From: an uncultured Cytophagales bacterium
Lineage (GTDB): Bacteria > Bacteroidota > Bacteroidia > Cytophagales > Cyclobacteriaceae
Assembly (NCBI GenBank): GCA_913057175.1
Contig: CAJXNP010000013.1
Location: forward strand, 62,001-126,000
Direction of reading: 5' to 3'
Length of the DNA: 64,000 nucleotides
Part shown: piece by piece, positions 26,064 through 35,186 of the stretch
How positions within the stretch are numbered: position 1 is the stretch's first letter
How the letters are laid out: each line of letters opens with the position of its first letter
The notes under the pieces: model-generated
Told to the model about the DNA's origin: nothing
The model's database searches: none
The model's input: only the letters and a program-made list of their open reading frames with translations
Program-made: the position numbers and the translations under genes

Positions 26064-27011
26064 ATGAAAGAACCCGATCACCTTCTCGATCTCATCAGGA
26101 AACACCTTCAGGGAGAACCCCTCGATTCCAGTGAAATTGAAATATTTGAATCATGGCGGACGGAAAATGAAGATGTGTATGAGCAATACAGAAAAATATG
26201 GATTAAATCTGTCGATTTAAAGCTGCAGAAATCTGTGGATGTAGATGAGCAGTGGCAGAACTGGAAATCACAACAAGACCAACCGGCAAAAACCAAATGG
26301 TATGCTGTAGCAGCTGTTGTGTCCCTGCTCGTAGTTGCCACAATTGCATTATTTCAACTCGATAAACCTGAGATTTATTCAGTAGGACAAAACAGTCAAC
26401 CAAAGCTTTTTGTGCTGGAGGATGGTTCAAAGGTGTGGTTGAACCAGAATAGTCAATTGATTTTGGAGGATGGTTTTAACGAAAAGGAGAGGGAAGTTCG
26501 CCTGGTTGGTGAGGGGTATTTTGAAGTGCAATCCAACGAAGAAAAGCCATTCATTGTTCAAAATGAATTCTCATCAATCACGGTTCTGGGTACGAAATTC
26601 AATGCTATTTCGAATGACTCGACCAATGAAGTTCAACTTCTGGAAGGTAAGGTAGAGTTTTCAGATCAATTGGATAAAAGTCAAACACTCCTTCCGGGTG
26701 AAGAAGCCTTTATTTCAAAAGAAGGAGAAATCATGAAATCATCTTTTGCTGATCAGAATTTTTTAAGCTGGAAGACCGGCCTTCTCAGGTTTGAAAATGA
26801 GTCCTTTGGTGCGATGGTCAAAGCATTGGAAAAACATTATCGTGTGAAGATAAATTTGGCAAATGATCAAATCGGTTATTGCCATGTGACAATCACTTTT
26901 GATAATGCAACACTGGACGATGCATTAGAAGAGCTCAGTTTCTTGCTTGATCTGGAATATTCGATTAATGGAAAAATTGTAAACATAGATGGGAAAGGGT
27001 GTGATGAATAA
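26064..27011 (+). CDS. FecR family anti-sigma factor
   Basis: A 315-residue inner-membrane protein. The N-terminal cytoplasmic part (about 1-75) would bind the sigma factor. One membrane helix, WYAVAAVVSLLVVATIALF, lies near residues 77-95. The periplasmic FecR domain (VGQNSQPKLFVLEDGSKVWLNQNSQL onward) follows, then a DUF4974-type C-terminal domain (HYRVKINL...ALEELSFLLDLEYSI). It carries the receptor signal to the sigma factor encoded upstream and overlaps the start of the receptor gene. Confidence 0.94.
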   Translation: MKEPDHLLDLIRKHLQGEPLDSSEIEIFESWRTENEDVYEQYRKIWIKSVDLKLQKSVDVDEQWQNWKSQQDQPAKTKWYAVAAVVSLLVVATIALFQLDKPEIYSVGQNSQPKLFVLEDGSKVWLNQNSQLILEDGFNEKEREVRLVGEGYFEVQSNEEKPFIVQNEFSSITVLGTKFNAISNDSTNEVQLLEGKVEFSDQLDKSQTLLPGEEAFISKEGEIMKSSFADQNFLSWKTGLLRFENESFGAMVKALEKHYRVKINLANDQIGYCHVTITFDNATLDDALEELSFLLDLEYSINGKIVNIDGKGCDE

Positions 27012-29643
27012 TTATTTAAAAATTAAGAAAGTGTTTAAAAGAAGAGGTCTGATTGTATTGTTAATCCTTCTATTTCAATCGATGTTGGTTCTTGGACAAT
27101 CAAATATAGAGAAGCGGCAGATTATTATTGACAGTGAAACAAACACGATCGAAAAGCTTTTTGCCAAGATCAAAAATGACCTGGGGATTGAAATCGGCTA
27201 CAGTTCCAACGAGATTGATGTAAGCAGAAAAATCAATATTCCTTCAGGAAATACTGAGCTTGGAAAGATAATGGAAGAAATATTCCCTGAAGACACTTTT
27301 CGGATCTTATGGAAAAATGATAAGGTCCTGATCAAAAAGATCCGCCGGGATTCGGGAAATGCCAATCAAATATTTGGCTATGTAATCGATGCAGAATCAG
27401 GGGAGAAATTACTGGGAGCCACCATTTATGATTCAAATAGCCAGACAGGTGTTTCTACCAACAATTACGGCTATTTTTCATTGGCAACGTTTGGTGAAAA
27501 TGCTGACTTAACCATTCGGTATCTGGGATATCAGAATCAGGAAATAAAAATAGAGCATACAAAGGATACATTAGTAAATATCACTCTCCAGCCTATTGAT
27601 CAATTTCTGGAGGATGTTGTGATTACTGACGATCGGTTAGCGGAAAAAGTGGTCAGTACGGAATCTGGTGTAGTTGAAATTCCCATTGAGCGGATCAAGG
27701 CTTTGCCTGCTCTTGCCGGGGAGATAGATGTCCTGAAGAATATCCAGCAATTGCCTGGAGTCCAAATGGTTGGCGAAGGGACGTCTGCCTATTACGTGAG
27801 GGGAGGGAATTATGACCAAAACCTGATTTTACTGGATGAAGCGCCTGTTTATAATCCTTCACATGCGCTTGGTTTTTTCTCGGTTTTTAATGGAGACGCC
27901 ATTAAAGATCTGACATTTTACAAAAACCATATCCCGGTAAAATATGGCGGAAAATTATCTTCTGTTTTGGATGTCAGAATGAAAGAGGGCAACAAAAAGA
28001 AATATCACGTTTCAGGTGGGTTGGGATTGATATCCAGCAGACTTTCAGTTGAAGGTCCCATTGCAAAAGACCGGGCTTCTTTTTTGGTGACTGGACGGAG
28101 AACTTATGCTGATTTTATATGGCGAACGATTTCTAACGATGAAGCGACAAAAAATACCTCTATCTATTTCTATGATCTCAATGCCAAAATGAATTATAAA
28201 ATTGGTGAAAAAGATCAGCTTTTTGTCTCTGGGTTTTTTGGGAGGGATGTGAATGAAATTGAAGTGCAGCAATACGGTATTATATGGGACAACAAAACAC
28301 TTACCATGCGCTGGAACCATCTTTATTCAAGCAAACTATTTTCCAACGCCTCACTGATTTACAGCAAATACAATTACGATATCGGGTTAAATGATTTTGC
28401 TGATGGTGTGACCTGGGAAAGTTTCATCGAGGATTATACGGCCAAAATGGATTTTGACTGGTTTGCCAATGCCAGCAACCACGTTCGTTTTGGTTTTTCT
28501 TCTACTTTCCACAACATCGCCCCGGGCAAGGTTTCTGAAGCTGGCTATGAGGATTTGAATATGTCGGATGCGGATGCCTTGGAACATGTGCTTTATATAG
28601 AAGATCGAATTAATATTTCGGAAAAACTTAACATTGAGGTTGGGTTGCGAGGAACCGCTTTTCAGAATATCGGAGAATCCACCCTATACCATTACAATGA
28701 TGATTACATAGCAAATGATTCAGTTTATTACCCGAAAGGTGATATTTACAATACATTCTTTGCGCTCGATCCCAGAGTATCTGCCAGTTATGCACTGAAC
28801 CCGCAGTCTTCTCTCAAGTTTTCCTATGATCATACCAGCCAATTCATACATTTATTGCAGAATAATCTGATCCCTTTTTCATCATTTGATCAATGGCTGA
28901 TCAGCAATCCTAATGTGGCACCTCAGTATGCTAATCATTTCAACTTTGGGTATTACCGATATTTGGGTGGCCCGGGTATTGGTTTGTCGGCGGATGTTTT
29001 TTATAAGCAAATGCTCAACCAGATTGACGCAGCGGATCACGCACAGCTATTGCTAAATAAATACCTGGAAGGTGATGTGAGGGAAGGAAAAGGGCATGCA
29101 TACGGTTTTGAAGTTTCGCTGGAGAAGTCAAAAGGCGATGTTCAGGGAATATTAGGATATTCCTTTTTAAGGGCCCAACGAACTATCAGGGATATCAACA
29201 ATGGCAAGATCTACAATGCTCCATTTGATAAGCCTCATACCATCCAGGCAGCTTTGACATGGAATGCCTCACGTAGAATAGATGTTGGAATGAACTGGAT
29301 CTTTTCTTCGGGAGGTCCGATAACATTACCATCGGAGACCTTCTATTACAACGGGAAAAGTGTCCCGGTTTACAACGGGAGGAACCAATATCGCATGCCC
29401 GATTATCACCGATTGGATCTCTCTTTGACATTGAAAAGAAAGAAAACACAAAATGTTAAAAATCATTCGACTTGGGTATTTGCTTTGTACAATACCTATT
29501 TCAGGAAAAATCCATCTGCAGTTTTTTCAAGTCAGAAGTTAGATCTTGATTACATTGATATTATTGATCCGACTGTACAGGAGATCTACAAAACCTGGTT
29601 GTTTAGCATTGTCCCATCTGTTACTTACAATTTTAATTTTTAA
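27004..29643 (+). CDS. TonB-dependent receptor with STN signalling domain
   Basis: An outer-membrane receptor of about 879 residues. The ATG at 27004 is preferred; the ORF-track ATG at 26989 adds five residues and increases overlap with fecR. A signal peptide ends near LVLGQ. An STN (secretin/TonB short N-terminal) domain follows (EKLFAKIKNDLGIEIGYSS...), typical of FecA-like signalling. Next come a carboxypeptidase-like beta domain (GYVIDAESGEKLLGATIYD), the plug (IERIKALPALAGEIDVLKNIQQLPG) and the barrel. The ligand is unknown; a DUF4249 lipoprotein is its likely partner. Confidence 0.92.
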   Translation: MNNYLKIKKVFKRRGLIVLLILLFQSMLVLGQSNIEKRQIIIDSETNTIEKLFAKIKNDLGIEIGYSSNEIDVSRKINIPSGNTELGKIMEEIFPEDTFRILWKNDKVLIKKIRRDSGNANQIFGYVIDAESGEKLLGATIYDSNSQTGVSTNNYGYFSLATFGENADLTIRYLGYQNQEIKIEHTKDTLVNITLQPIDQFLEDVVITDDRLAEKVVSTESGVVEIPIERIKALPALAGEIDVLKNIQQLPGVQMVGEGTSAYYVRGGNYDQNLILLDEAPVYNPSHALGFFSVFNGDAIKDLTFYKNHIPVKYGGKLSSVLDVRMKEGNKKKYHVSGGLGLISSRLSVEGPIAKDRASFLVTGRRTYADFIWRTISNDEATKNTSIYFYDLNAKMNYKIGEKDQLFVSGFFGRDVNEIEVQQYGIIWDNKTLTMRWNHLYSSKLFSNASLIYSKYNYDIGLNDFADGVTWESFIEDYTAKMDFDWFANASNHVRFGFSSTFHNIAPGKVSEAGYEDLNMSDADALEHVLYIEDRINISEKLNIEVGLRGTAFQNIGESTLYHYNDDYIANDSVYYPKGDIYNTFFALDPRVSASYALNPQSSLKFSYDHTSQFIHLLQNNLIPFSSFDQWLISNPNVAPQYANHFNFGYYRYLGGPGIGLSADVFYKQMLNQIDAADHAQLLLNKYLEGDVREGKGHAYGFEVSLEKSKGDVQGILGYSFLRAQRTIRDINNGKIYNAPFDKPHTIQAALTWNASRRIDVGMNWIFSSGGPITLPSETFYYNGKSVPVYNGRNQYRMPDYHRLDLSLTLKRKKTQNVKNHSTWVFALYNTYFRKNPSAVFSSQKLDLDYIDIIDPTVQEIYKTWLFSIVPSVTYNFNF

Positions 29644-29646
29644 GAA

Positions 29647-30522
29647 ATGAAGAGTATTTGGAAGTTTTTAATGGTAGCATTTTTATGTGTCTCCTGTCTG
29701 GAGGAAATGCCCTATGACCTAAATGAGGTACCAACCAATCGATTAGTAGTTGATGGTGGATTGACCACAGAAAATAAGGTTCATCAGATTATATTGAGCT
29801 TGACAGGAAAGGTTGAGGGTGATAATCCATTTCGACCCGCATCGGGAGCCAATATTCAGGTCTTTGATGGTGAATGGACTTTTGATTTTGTTGAATCAGA
29901 AAATAAAAAAGGCTATTATCAGTCTGATAGCATTTCAGTAGATATTGAAAAGACCTATTCCCTGACAATTGAATACAATGGCCAGGTTTACGAGGCTTCA
30001 GCCAATGGTGTGCCATCACATTCTTTTGAACCGATAGAATATTTTCCTTTTGAAGGTGGCCCCACAATTGGTGAATTCCCACAGGGATTTTATGAAATTG
30101 CTTTGCCAGGAAATTTTGGTGCTGGCGAGGCATATCTTTATTTCCTCGAATACTACACCCCTGAGGGATGGAAAGACGATTTTCCCTATCCGATACCTCC
30201 ACTATATGACGATAATGACAGTTTTGGACCCAGTGATACCACCTATCTGATCCATCCGGGGCTGGAACCGGCAGCATTGTTTGAATATGGAGAAACCTAT
30301 ATTGGAGGCCTTCCACTGGGAACCCAGCTTACTGAGAAGAGATATTATCTAACTGAGGATTACTATTTTTATCTGAGGGCTATTTTAATGGAAACAGACT
30401 GGCGAGGGGCTAACATTATGCAAACTGTGCCAGCCAATGTACCCAGCAATATCAGCAATGGAGCGCTTGGATATTTTTATGTGTTGGATTACTACGAAGT
30501 TGTTTCATATATGTCTGAATGA
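29647..30522 (+). CDS. DUF4249 family lipoprotein
   Basis: A 291-residue lipoprotein with signal WKFLMVAFLCVSC and lipidated Cys17. The start of the mature part (LPYDLNEVPTNRLVVDGGLT-like) and beta-rich body fit DUF4249, a Bacteroidota family found almost always next to TonB receptors of this carboxypeptidase/plug type. It begins 3 bases after the receptor stop, so it belongs to the same operon. It probably sits on the receptor as a ligand-capturing or lid-like partner. Confidence 0.88.
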   Translation: MKSIWKFLMVAFLCVSCLEEMPYDLNEVPTNRLVVDGGLTTENKVHQIILSLTGKVEGDNPFRPASGANIQVFDGEWTFDFVESENKKGYYQSDSISVDIEKTYSLTIEYNGQVYEASANGVPSHSFEPIEYFPFEGGPTIGEFPQGFYEIALPGNFGAGEAYLYFLEYYTPEGWKDDFPYPIPPLYDDNDSFGPSDTTYLIHPGLEPAALFEYGETYIGGLPLGTQLTEKRYYLTEDYYFYLRAILMETDWRGANIMQTVPANVPSNISNGALGYFYVLDYYEVVSYMSE

Positions 30523-30537
30523 TCCCAATTCATAAAA

Positions 30538-30607
30538 TTTGCACAGAGGCAAAATCTAATTATATTTGTAACCTAAAGGTTACATTATATAACACATAAG
30601 TTACAAA
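30538..30607 (+). promoter_or_regulatory. promoter and palindromic operator of the membrane protein-HTH pair
   Basis: TTTG (30538-30541), 19 bases and TATATTTG (30561-30568) match the Bacteroidota primary sigma consensus TTTG-N19-TAnnTTTG exactly. A perfect inverted repeat, GTAACC-taaa-GGTTAC (30568-30583), overlaps the end of the -7 box, and a further inverted half-site GTTACAAA (30600-30607) lies directly before the ATG. The HTH protein encoded two genes down probably represses its own operon here. Confidence 0.8.
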
Positions 30608-30608
30608 T

Positions 30609-31055
30609 ATGAAAAACTTAACCCAACAAATCGAAGACCTCGAATCCAAAAGAATAAAATGGCTGTCCATAAATTTAGCGGGATTCTGCATATGGGATTC
30701 ATTGAGAATTACTACGAATCATTTACTCGACATAAGTGATGCTCCGCTTTTAACTGGAATTATGCTGTTAGGTTGGCTGATCTGGATCATTGGATTGGTG
30801 CAGATCATCCGGTTGAGTTCAAAGGTCAGGAAGACCAGGTTGGCCCTGGAGATTATGAATGATGAATTATTCAAAATCAACTTGTTGAAAGCTTTCAGAA
30901 CTGCTTTAGTAACTGTTATTGTAGCTCAGCTTGCGATAATTTTAATCACAACTTTTATAACTCATTTGTCGGGTATTTTTGTAGCTGAAATATCTGTTTT
31001 TATTTCTGTCACGACAGTAATTGGAGCTTTTCTTTACTTCAACAGAGATAGGTAA
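30609..31055 (+). CDS. small multi-span membrane protein paired with an HTH regulator
   Basis: A 148-residue protein. After a charged N-terminal helix there are hydrophobic segments at about residues 18-40, 45-65, 93-115 and 120-140, so it is an inner-membrane protein with four likely spans. No named family is recognised. Its stop codon overlaps the ATG of the HTH gene (TAATG), a layout common for small membrane protein/YozG-like regulator pairs. Function unknown. Confidence 0.7.
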   Translation: MKNLTQQIEDLESKRIKWLSINLAGFCIWDSLRITTNHLLDISDAPLLTGIMLLGWLIWIIGLVQIIRLSSKVRKTRLALEIMNDELFKINLLKAFRTALVTVIVAQLAIILITTFITHLSGIFVAEISVFISVTTVIGAFLYFNRDR

Positions 31056-31270
31056 TGGCCCAACATGAACTGATTAATACGATCAAGGTTGAACGGGCAA
31101 AACGCAATATGACTCAGGCAGAGCTGGCTATTAAAGTTGGGGTTTCCCGTAAAACCATTAACACCATCGAAACCGGAAAATTCACCCCTTCGACAATTAC
31201 GGCTATCAGAATTGCCCGTGCATTTGAACTAACTGTTGAGGACATTTTTTCGATCGTGCCTGATAAATAA
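31055..31270 (+). CDS. YozG-like helix-turn-helix transcriptional regulator
   Basis: A 71-residue protein that is almost only a Cro/CI-type helix-turn-helix. MTQAELAIKVGVSRKTINTIETGKFTPS is the DNA-binding unit, followed by ALRIARAFELTVEDIFSI-like helices that close the fold. It is the second gene of a two-gene operon with the membrane protein and probably acts at the GTAACC palindrome upstream. Confidence 0.9.
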   Translation: MAQHELINTIKVERAKRNMTQAELAIKVGVSRKTINTIETGKFTPSTITAIRIARAFELTVEDIFSIVPDK

Positions 31271-31319
31271 TTGATACCTGGGTTATTTCAGGCTTTATGA
31301 AACCATTTTATTGCAACAA

Positions 31320-31347
31320 ATATCATTTTTAAGATTGAAAATGATAT
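31320..31347. terminator. 10-bp stem between the HTH gene and the beta-barrel gene
   Basis: ATATCATTTT-N8-AAAATGATAT is a perfect AT-rich inverted repeat 50 bases after the HTH stop. It could be a weak terminator or an operator for the beta-barrel gene that starts 61 bases further on. Confidence 0.45.
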
Positions 31348-31408
31348 TATTTGAATCCAAATAAATACCTTTATCAACTCTTTAAATACGCACCATAATT
31401 TAAGCACT

Positions 31409-32029
31409 ATGAAAAAATTATCCGTACTAATAATTTTATTTTCAGTTATAACTACTGCTAAAGCCCAGGATGTCACTTTATTAACATTTGAAAGCTATAC
31501 CTTTGCTGACAAGGTTGAATTTCCGTATGGTTATGGAAAAATCTATGATGGCTTTCAGTGGGGTGTAGGATTGGAAATCGGGCTTTCTGAATACAATGCC
31601 ATCGAAATTATTTATCAGAATTTGGTAGCAGATGTTTATGTTGAGGATTATTATTTTAGTGTGATAAATCCCGATACCTATTATGGAGAAGCTACATTTA
31701 ATTACATTCTTGTGGGTGGAACCCGATACCTCCCGGTCAATGACGTTCTATCAGGATTTGGCTCGTTAGATATTGGTATGACAATCGCATCTCCAAATGG
31801 AGATCAGTTTGATAGCGTAACAAAATTTACCTGGGCAGGTAGACTCGGTTTACGTGTGAAAGGAAGTGGTAGGCTTAGCTTCAGGGTGCATGCACAAATT
31901 ACCAATCCCGTTCAGGCATTTGGAGGAGGATTGTACTTTGGAACAGGTGGTGCAGGAGCGGGGGTATCAACTTATTCCACTATTTGGCAATTTAACCTGG
32001 GCGGTAGCGTAAATCTTCAATTGAGATAA
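31409..32029 (+). CDS. outer-membrane beta-barrel-like protein, unknown
   Basis: A 206-residue protein with a signal peptide ending at TTAKAQ (residue 20). The rest alternates short beta strands rich in Tyr, Gly and Phe (for example WGVGLEIGLSEYNAIEIIYQN and WAGRLGLRVKGSGRLSFRVH), as expected of a small eight-stranded outer-membrane barrel. It ends with a strand (WQFNLGGSVNLQLR) that has barrel-like periodicity, though not a terminal Phe. It is monocistronic, with a strong terminator downstream. Confidence 0.65.
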   Translation: MKKLSVLIILFSVITTAKAQDVTLLTFESYTFADKVEFPYGYGKIYDGFQWGVGLEIGLSEYNAIEIIYQNLVADVYVEDYYFSVINPDTYYGEATFNYILVGGTRYLPVNDVLSGFGSLDIGMTIASPNGDQFDSVTKFTWAGRLGLRVKGSGRLSFRVHAQITNPVQAFGGGLYFGTGGAGAGVSTYSTIWQFNLGGSVNLQLR

Positions 32030-32081
32030 AACTTTTCAAATTTCGGTACAAACCAAAGAATTTGGCTAAAGAAAATTGAGG

Positions 32082-32112
32082 AAGGGAAGCGATGCAAACG
32101 CTTCCCTTTTTT
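32082..32112 (+). terminator. rho-independent terminator
   Basis: AAGGGAAGCG-N7-CGCTTCCCTT is a perfect 10-bp stem followed by TTTT, 53 bases after the beta-barrel gene stop. It lies between convergent genes; on the minus strand it lacks a comparable T run. Confidence 0.9.
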
Positions 32113-32163
32113 CACTTATAACTACTTATTTATCCTAAACGATTATGAATAAGGAATTTGGGT

Positions 32164-32988
32164 TTAATGTTCAAGGAAATTGATCAAATGCCCTCGATAG
32201 TGATAGTAATCAGGATGTTCGATCACTTCTCTTCTCGTTCGTGGTCTTTCAAGTGGAATTTCTAAAATATCTCCAACAACCGCTCTCGGACCGGAGGTCA
32301 TCATGATCACCCGATCGGCAAGGAATATGGATTCATCCACATCGTGGGTAATCGCGATGGCAGTGATATTTTCTTTATTCCAGACTTCCAGCAAGACATC
32401 CTGAAGTTCAGCTCTTGTCAAAGAGTCCAGCATTCCAAAGGGCTCATCCAGCAAAAGGATTTTTGGTTTTAAAGCAAATGCCCGTGCAATTCCAACCCGT
32501 TGCTGCATTCCCTGACTTAGTTCGGATGCTTTTTTATTGAAGGCATCGCCTAATCCAACCTTATCAAGGTAATATTTGCAAATGTCCAGCCGGTCATTTT
32601 TAGATCCATGTGGAAATACCTGTTCCACTCCAAGTAATACATTTTCCAAAGCGGTCATCCATGGAAAGAGACTGGGCGACTGAAAAACAACTCCACGATC
32701 CGGACCTGGTTTGGTAATGGGTTTGCCATCCAGCAAAATTTCGCCTTCTGAGATATCATTCAACCCTGCAATCATGGTGAGTAGGGTGGATTTGCCGCAT
32801 CCGGAATGTCCGATGATAGAAATAAATTCTTCCTTCATCACCTGAAGATTCAGTTTTTCCAATACCACATATTCTCCCTTTGGGGTTGTGTAAATTTTTG
32901 TCAGATCTTTGATGTCCAGCATTACTTTTTTATCGGAAATTTCTTTCTCAGTAGCAATCGGAGCTTCTTTTATGGCTATTTCACTCAT
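32164..32988 (-). CDS. nrtD: nitrate/nitrite-type ABC transporter ATPase (NrtD-like)
   Basis: A 274-residue ABC ATPase with Walker A GHSGCGKST, signature LSQGMQQR and Walker B ILLLDEPFG, of the NrtD/SsuB/TauB type. The pattern PDRGVVFQSPSLFPWMTALENV is typical of the nitrate, sulfonate and cyanate importers. It is the last gene of the porin-nrtABCD series, 11 bases after nrtC. It would pair with NrtC to drive import through NrtB. Confidence 0.9.
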   Translation of the reverse strand: MSEIAIKEAPIATEKEISDKKVMLDIKDLTKIYTTPKGEYVVLEKLNLQVMKEEFISIIGHSGCGKSTLLTMIAGLNDISEGEILLDGKPITKPGPDRGVVFQSPSLFPWMTALENVLLGVEQVFPHGSKNDRLDICKYYLDKVGLGDAFNKKASELSQGMQQRVGIARAFALKPKILLLDEPFGMLDSLTRAELQDVLLEVWNKENITAIAITHDVDESIFLADRVIMMTSGPRAVVGDILEIPLERPRTRREVIEHPDYYHYRGHLINFLEH

Positions 32989-32999
32989 TTGTATTCAGT

Positions 33000-33881
33000 T
33001 TAGAAGTATTTTAATTTATCCTCTTCTTTTCTCTTTCTGAAGGTCTTGCCCGGCATAATGGGTTTTAGCTCAGGCAGCCGGTAATTGGTCGTCTTTTTCG
33101 TCTTGACCTCGGCGCCCATATCCATCAGATATTCTATGATGTCATTTCTCGTTTTCTTGTATTCTTCATTGTCATTGAGTTCGGTTTTATCCCTTGGCCT
33201 CTCAATATCAATCCTGAATTCAGGACCCAAAGTAGCATTTGGACCGGTTGTAAGTGGAATGATCCGGTCAGCCATTAAGATCCCTTCATCAACATCATTG
33301 GTGATTAACAAAGCCGTTCGTTTGTCCTTCGTCCAGATATTGATGATTTCTTGCTGTAAAGTTCCACGTGTCAAAGCATCCAAAGCGCTCAATGGTTCAT
33401 CCATCAAAAGCATCTCGGGATTCATGGCAAGCGCTCTCGCTACCGAAACCCGCTGGCGCATTCCTCCTGATAACTCTGCGGGTCTTTTGTTAAGTGCAGG
33501 GGTCAGGTTCACCATTTCAATGTATTTCCTGGTGTGGATGTCTTTTGTTTCTTTCGTCCAGTCGGGATACCTTTCATTTACAGCCAGGGCAACATTTTCA
33601 TAAACTGTAAACCATGGAAGCAATGAGTAATTTTGAAAGACCACACCTCGTTCGTGACTGGTTCCAGTGACGGGATTCCCACGAAATAGAATTTCTCCTT
33701 CGTCGGGTGATAAGAGGCCCGAAATCATTTTTATCAGGGTTGTCTTTCCACTTCCCGTGAATCCGACAATTGCCAGAAATTCACCTTCTTCCATCGAAAG
33801 ATTGATGTTTTTCAATACTTCGGTACGGTATTTTCCTTCACCAAATCCTTTCGATACATTATGTAATTCAAGTAGTGCCAT
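33000..33881 (-). CDS. nrtC: second ATPase of the nitrate-type ABC transporter (NrtC-like, no fused binding domain)
   Basis: A 293-residue ABC ATPase with Walker [10 protein letters not shown], signature LSGGMRQR and Walker B MLLMDEP. Cyanobacterial NrtC carries an extra C-terminal solute-binding domain of about 380 residues. Here there is only a basic tail of about 40 residues ([14 protein letters not shown]...RKRKEEDK). The nucleotide-binding half-sites therefore come from two different gene products. It is separated from nrtB by a 198-base spacer with tandem repeats. Confidence 0.88.
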   Translation of the reverse strand: MALLELHNVSKGFGEGKYRTEVLKNINLSMEEGEFLAIVGFTGSGKTTLIKMISGLLSPDEGEILFRGNPVTGTSHERGVVFQNYSLLPWFTVYENVALAVNERYPDWTKETKDIHTRKYIEMVNLTPALNKRPAELSGGMRQRVSVARALAMNPEMLLMDEPLSALDALTRGTLQQEIINIWTKDKRTALLITNDVDEGILMADRIIPLTTGPNATLGPEFRIDIERPRDKTELNDNEEYKKTRNDIIEYLMDMGAEVKTKKTTNYRLPELKPIMPGKTFRKRKEEDKLKYF

Positions 33882-34007
33882 TTCTTTTCAGTTATAAGTG
33901 TTTGTTTAAGCAGGGTGCAGAGCGCAAAGAGCACAGGGTCAAGGTGAAAGCTCAAAGCTGAAAGGAAAAAGTTGCGGGTTGCTGGTTGCGAGTTGGCGCT
34001 TCAATCC

Positions 34008-34079
34008 GCCCAATCTCCCCAATGCCCGATTCCCAATGCCTAATTCCCAATGCCCAATGCCCAATGCCCAATCTCCAAT
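34008..34079 (-). repeat. CCCAATG tandem repeat between nrtB and nrtC, G-quadruplex-capable
   Basis: The spacer after the nrtB stop carries a 7-base repeat. Four perfect units (34046-34069) read GGGCATTGGGCATTGGG... on the transcribed (minus) strand, that is four G3 tracts with 4-base loops, and further degenerate GGG units follow. The other half of the spacer (33910-34000) is another low-complexity stretch (AGCGCAAAGAGC, GTTGCGGGTTGCTGGTTGCG). No gene is present. Confidence 0.75.
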
Positions 34080-35099
34080 TTACGCTATCGTCTTTTTATC
34101 AAAACTCACCAGCTTCTGCAACTCAACCATGATCCTGTCGAGAATGAAACCAATAATTCCTACCGTAAAAACGGCCACCATAATTCTCGCGAGAGACTGG
34201 CTGCTGCCGTTCTGGAATTCGTCCCAGACAAATTTACCCAGTCCTGGGTTTTGAGCCAGCATCTCAGCGGCAATCAATACCATCCACCCAACACCAAGAG
34301 AAATTCTCAACCCAGTGAAAATGAGGGGTAGAGTAGCGGGAAGAACAATTTTGAAGGTTTTCTTCGTTGGTGATAGTTGCAGCACTTTAGCTACGTTGAT
34401 GTAGTCTTCATTCACTGATGAAACACCTAATGCTGTGTTGATTAGCGTTGCCCATAATGAGCACAATGAAACCGTGATAGCTGATATGATAAAGGACTTT
34501 TCCAGCCAGCCGTCATTCGTGACATAAACAGCGCTGACAATCATCGTAACAATGGGAAGCCAGGCAAGAGGTGAAACAGGCTTGAATACCTGGATCATCG
34601 GATTCAGTGCCTGCATAATTTTTTTGCTTAACCCACAGATAATTCCGATGGGCAATGCGATCAGCGAGGCGATTAAAAATCCCATAAAGACTGTTTTGAG
34701 GCTGGTGAAAATTTGATCGATGTAGGTAGGTTTGCCTGTATAATCCACCACCCGGATATTTGCATTTGGGTTTTTAGCCAATTTGGCTGCATTCCGGGCA
34801 TCCTGCCTGGCATAAAATTCATCTGCTTTGATCCTCTCATCGACATGTTCTGCCCAAAGTGCTTTAGTTTGTTCCCATACCATTGCAGGGCCTGGTACTT
34901 GCCCCAGGCTAGTGTCGATTTGCTTAGCGCCAAAATGCCATATTAATAAGAAAGTGACAATGGCAATAAGTGGTATTCCAACTGTTCCCCAAATTTCTTT
35001 TAGTTGTTCTAAAACTTCTTCTCCTGAGAATAGCTTGACGAATGGGATGCCCCATTTCATCCCGGTTACACTACATAATTTTAATGCGATAGCTTTCAT
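34080..35099 (-). CDS. nrtB: nitrate-type ABC transporter permease
   Basis: A 339-residue inner-membrane permease. After TM1 (IPLIAIVTFLLIWHFGAK) there is a large charged insertion of about 50 residues (HVDERIKADEFYARQDARNA), then the binding-protein-dependent transport domain with the EAA-type loop (INVAKVLQLSPTKKTFKIVLPATLP). The insertion is usual in NrtB proteins with separate ATPases. The stop codon directly abuts the tandem repeat. NrtA lies upstream, 87 bases away. Confidence 0.9.
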   Translation of the reverse strand: MKAIALKLCSVTGMKWGIPFVKLFSGEEVLEQLKEIWGTVGIPLIAIVTFLLIWHFGAKQIDTSLGQVPGPAMVWEQTKALWAEHVDERIKADEFYARQDARNAAKLAKNPNANIRVVDYTGKPTYIDQIFTSLKTVFMGFLIASLIALPIGIICGLSKKIMQALNPMIQVFKPVSPLAWLPIVTMIVSAVYVTNDGWLEKSFIISAITVSLCSLWATLINTALGVSSVNEDYINVAKVLQLSPTKKTFKIVLPATLPLIFTGLRISLGVGWMVLIAAEMLAQNPGLGKFVWDEFQNGSSQSLARIMVAVFTVGIIGFILDRIMVELQKLVSFDKKTIA

Positions 35100-35186
35100 G
35101 AGTTCTGATGATTTATTTTATCCAAATTTTTTTCCAATGAGTGAGAGAAAAGACGGGGAAGGAATCCCCGTCATATGTCCAACTTA

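Noticed and set aside
34008-34079. CRISPR array from the short tandem repeat
   Set aside because: The 7-base units are contiguous without spacers, and no cas gene is present.
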